Assembly (NCBI GenBank): GCA_016793585.1
Contig: JAEUJR010000724.1
Span: forward strand, 1 to 16,132
DNA: 16,132 nt
Direction: 5' to 3'
DNA from: Archangium sp.
GTDB taxonomy: Bacteria; Myxococcota; Myxococcia; Myxococcales; Myxococcaceae
This document shows positions 15,136 to 16,132 of the stretch, in pieces; the stretch's first letter is position 1, and every line of letters starts with the position of its first letter. Below the pieces are notes generated by a model, which worked only from the letters and a program-made list of their open reading frames with translations, was not told where the DNA came from and searched no databases. Made by a program: the position numbers and the translations under genes.

Positions 15136-15930
15136 TCAGCTCAGGTGCCGAGGGCGATACCCGAGCAGGCGCTCGACCTCTTCGTCGGTGAGCAACCGAA
15201 TCGAGTCGAGGGGCACGTCGATGACGTACTCGCCCACTGCCTCGCGATGCAGCTCGAGCGTCGCCAGCCCCACCGCCCCGAGCATGCGCTTCACCTGATG
15301 AAACTTCCCTTCGGTCAGCGTGAGGGCGACGTCGTGCAGGCCGCGCCGCTCCGCCTTCGCCGGCAGGGTCGAGAAGTCTTCGAGCTCGACGCCCGTGCGC
15401 AGCTTCTCGAGCTTCGCGTCACTGATTCGCCCGCTCACCGTCGCCACGTACCGCTTGGGCAGCTTCGTCTCGGGGTCGGTCGCGTGCGCCACGAAGCGCT
15501 CGTCGTTGGTGAAGAACAACAACCCCGTCGTGTCACGGTCGAGCCGGCCCACCGCGAGCCAGCCGTAGCCCTTGAGCTCCGTCGGCAGCAGCTGGTGGAG
15601 CCGCTCGAACACCGTGCCGATGCCTTCGCGGTCGCGCCCATCGACCACGAGGCCCTTCGGCTTGTGAAACGCGAGCACCCGCGTGGAGGGCGACACGTCG
15701 ACCGGCGAACCATCGACCTCGATGCGGTCGCCTGCTTCGATGGGCGCCACCACCACCGTGGCCACCTTGCCGTTGACCGACACCCGGCCTTCGCGAATCG
15801 CCCGCTCGGCCTCGTTCAGCGGCAGCACGCCCGCCCGTGACAGCGCGCGAGAGAGAAAATCGCCTCCCTCGACCACGCCATCACGCGCCTTCGCAGCCAA
15901 CAGCCACTTCGGTTCCTTCCGGCGTCGCAC
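15136..15930 (-). CDS. RsuA/RluB-family pseudouridine synthase
   Basis: This 264-residue enzyme isomerises a specific uridine in ribosomal RNA to pseudouridine. An S4 RNA-binding domain occupies residues about 25-73 (FLSRALSRAGVLPLNEAERA, then GRVSVNGK, ending GDRIEVDG). The catalytic domain follows with FHKPKGLVV (88-96) and the family motif VGRLDRDTTGLLFFTND (127-143), where Asp131 is the expected catalytic residue. Later blocks are LPKRYVATVSGRIS and LTEGKFHQVKRMLGAVG, the latter typical of the RsuA/RluB/RluE/RluF branch. Which rRNA position it modifies cannot be told from sequence alone. The start is GTG at 15930, six bases after GAGAAGG. It is divergent from dnaN with an 89-base gap. Confidence 0.93.
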   Translation of the reverse strand: MRRRKEPKWLLAAKARDGVVEGGDFLSRALSRAGVLPLNEAERAIREGRVSVNGKVATVVVAPIEAGDRIEVDGSPVDVSPSTRVLAFHKPKGLVVDGRDREGIGTVFERLHQLLPTELKGYGWLAVGRLDRDTTGLLFFTNDERFVAHATDPETKLPKRYVATVSGRISDAKLEKLRTGVELEDFSTLPAKAERRGLHDVALTLTEGKFHQVKRMLGAVGLATLELHREAVGEYVIDVPLDSIRLLTDEEVERLLGYRPRHLS

Positions 15931-16019
15931 GTGGGCCTTCTCGCCCAGTTGGCAGCCTGTGGAAAGCGCGGCGCTGATCAGCTTGAACGAGGGTGGTTGC
16001 AGGGCTACACCCGGCCGCC
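15931..16019. promoter_or_regulatory. Divergent upstream region of the pseudouridine synthase gene and dnaN
   Basis: These 89 bases must hold the dnaN promoter if dnaN is not transcribed from further upstream. Toward dnaN there is a -35-like TTGGCA (15949-15954), but no good -10 at 17-18 bases (GCTGAT at 15973-15978 matches poorly). TGTGGAAAG (15958-15966) is 7 of 9 to a reverse DnaA box. Copy 5 of CTGATCAG follows. Only a weak GAGGG/GCAGGG precedes the dnaN ATG. Confidence 0.4.
15974..15981. repeat. CTGATCAG palindrome, copy 5 (upstream of dnaN)
   Basis: This exact copy, extended to GCTGATCAGC (15973-15982), lies in non-coding DNA about 38 bases before the dnaN start. It is the only copy not associated with a coding region or a stop codon. 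Confidence 0.9.
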
Positions 16020-16132
16020 ATGGAATTCCGCATCGCCGCCGATGAACTCAAGAAGGCCCTCTCCCGCGCGCAAGGCATCGTCGAGCGGAAGGCCACGATG
16101 CCCATCCTCTCGAACGTGCTCGTCAACGCCAC
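16020..16132 (+). CDS. dnaN: DNA polymerase III beta subunit (sliding clamp), 5' fragment
   Basis: The first 37 codons of dnaN run off the right edge. MEFRIAADELKKALSRAQGI followed by VERKATMPILSNVLVNA is the conserved start of the bacterial sliding clamp, which encircles DNA and tethers the replicative polymerase. The ATG at 16020 matches the usual N-terminus of the family. Unlike the classical dnaA-dnaN order, the gene on the upstream side is a divergent pseudouridine synthase and no dnaA is found in the preceding 16 kb. Confidence 0.93.
   Translation, partial: MEFRIAADELKKALSRAQGIVERKATMPILSNVLVNA

Noticed and set aside
15958..15966. DnaA box and replication origin near dnaN
   Set aside because: A single 7-of-9 match without an AT-rich element or further boxes is not enough to call an origin.

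Overview
The window looks like chromosomal DNA from a member of the Myxococcota (myxobacteria). I judge this from the very high G+C with strong G/C preference at third codon positions, three lipoproteins with long Gly/Ala/Ser linkers (AGGS, GGGS, GGAT types), a TIGR02996-type protein, a DUF2330 protein and a loose mix of short operons. No rRNA, tRNA, insertion sequence, prophage or CRISPR array is visible. I found 14 complete protein genes, one large gene cut by the left edge and the first codons of dnaN at the right edge. No gene-free stretch exceeds 300 bases.

Left part (1-7644): a large TIGR02996-domain protein with a WD40-like C-terminal segment (minus) is divergent from a small FHA-domain protein (plus). 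The FHA gene converges on a 909-residue cell-surface lipoprotein with Ig-like and beta-propeller-like regions (minus), with a hairpin in the gap. Divergent from that is a second lipoprotein (plus) with a 10-residue repeat linker, a PPC-like domain and an alpha/beta-hydrolase fold whose nucleophile serine is replaced by asparagine. It meets a 205-residue protein of unknown function (minus) with zero spacing.

Middle part (7645-11958): a secreted DUF2330 protein is followed after 9 bases by an AAA/ABC-type ATPase (plus). Next come a DUF4405 membrane protein (minus), a small lipoprotein gene whose frame appears disturbed (plus), an EVE-domain protein (minus) and a 79-residue TPR-like protein (plus).

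Right part (11962-16132): a DprE1-like FAD oxidase, a KirBac-type potassium channel, a cysteine-rich lipoprotein and an RsuA/RluB-family pseudouridine synthase all lie on the minus strand. The last is divergent from dnaN. No dnaA, recF or gyrB lies in the 16 kb on this side of dnaN.

The most unusual whole-window signal is the palindrome CTGATCAG. It occurs five times, although GATC itself is rare here (12 by my reading). Three copies carry the abutting or near-abutting stop codons of tail-to-tail genes and a fourth lies in the dnaN upstream region. Other points of interest are the apparent pseudo-hydrolase lipoprotein, the natural Ala at the position of the drug-reactive Cys of DprE1, and the probable compensating frameshifts around 10760-11136.
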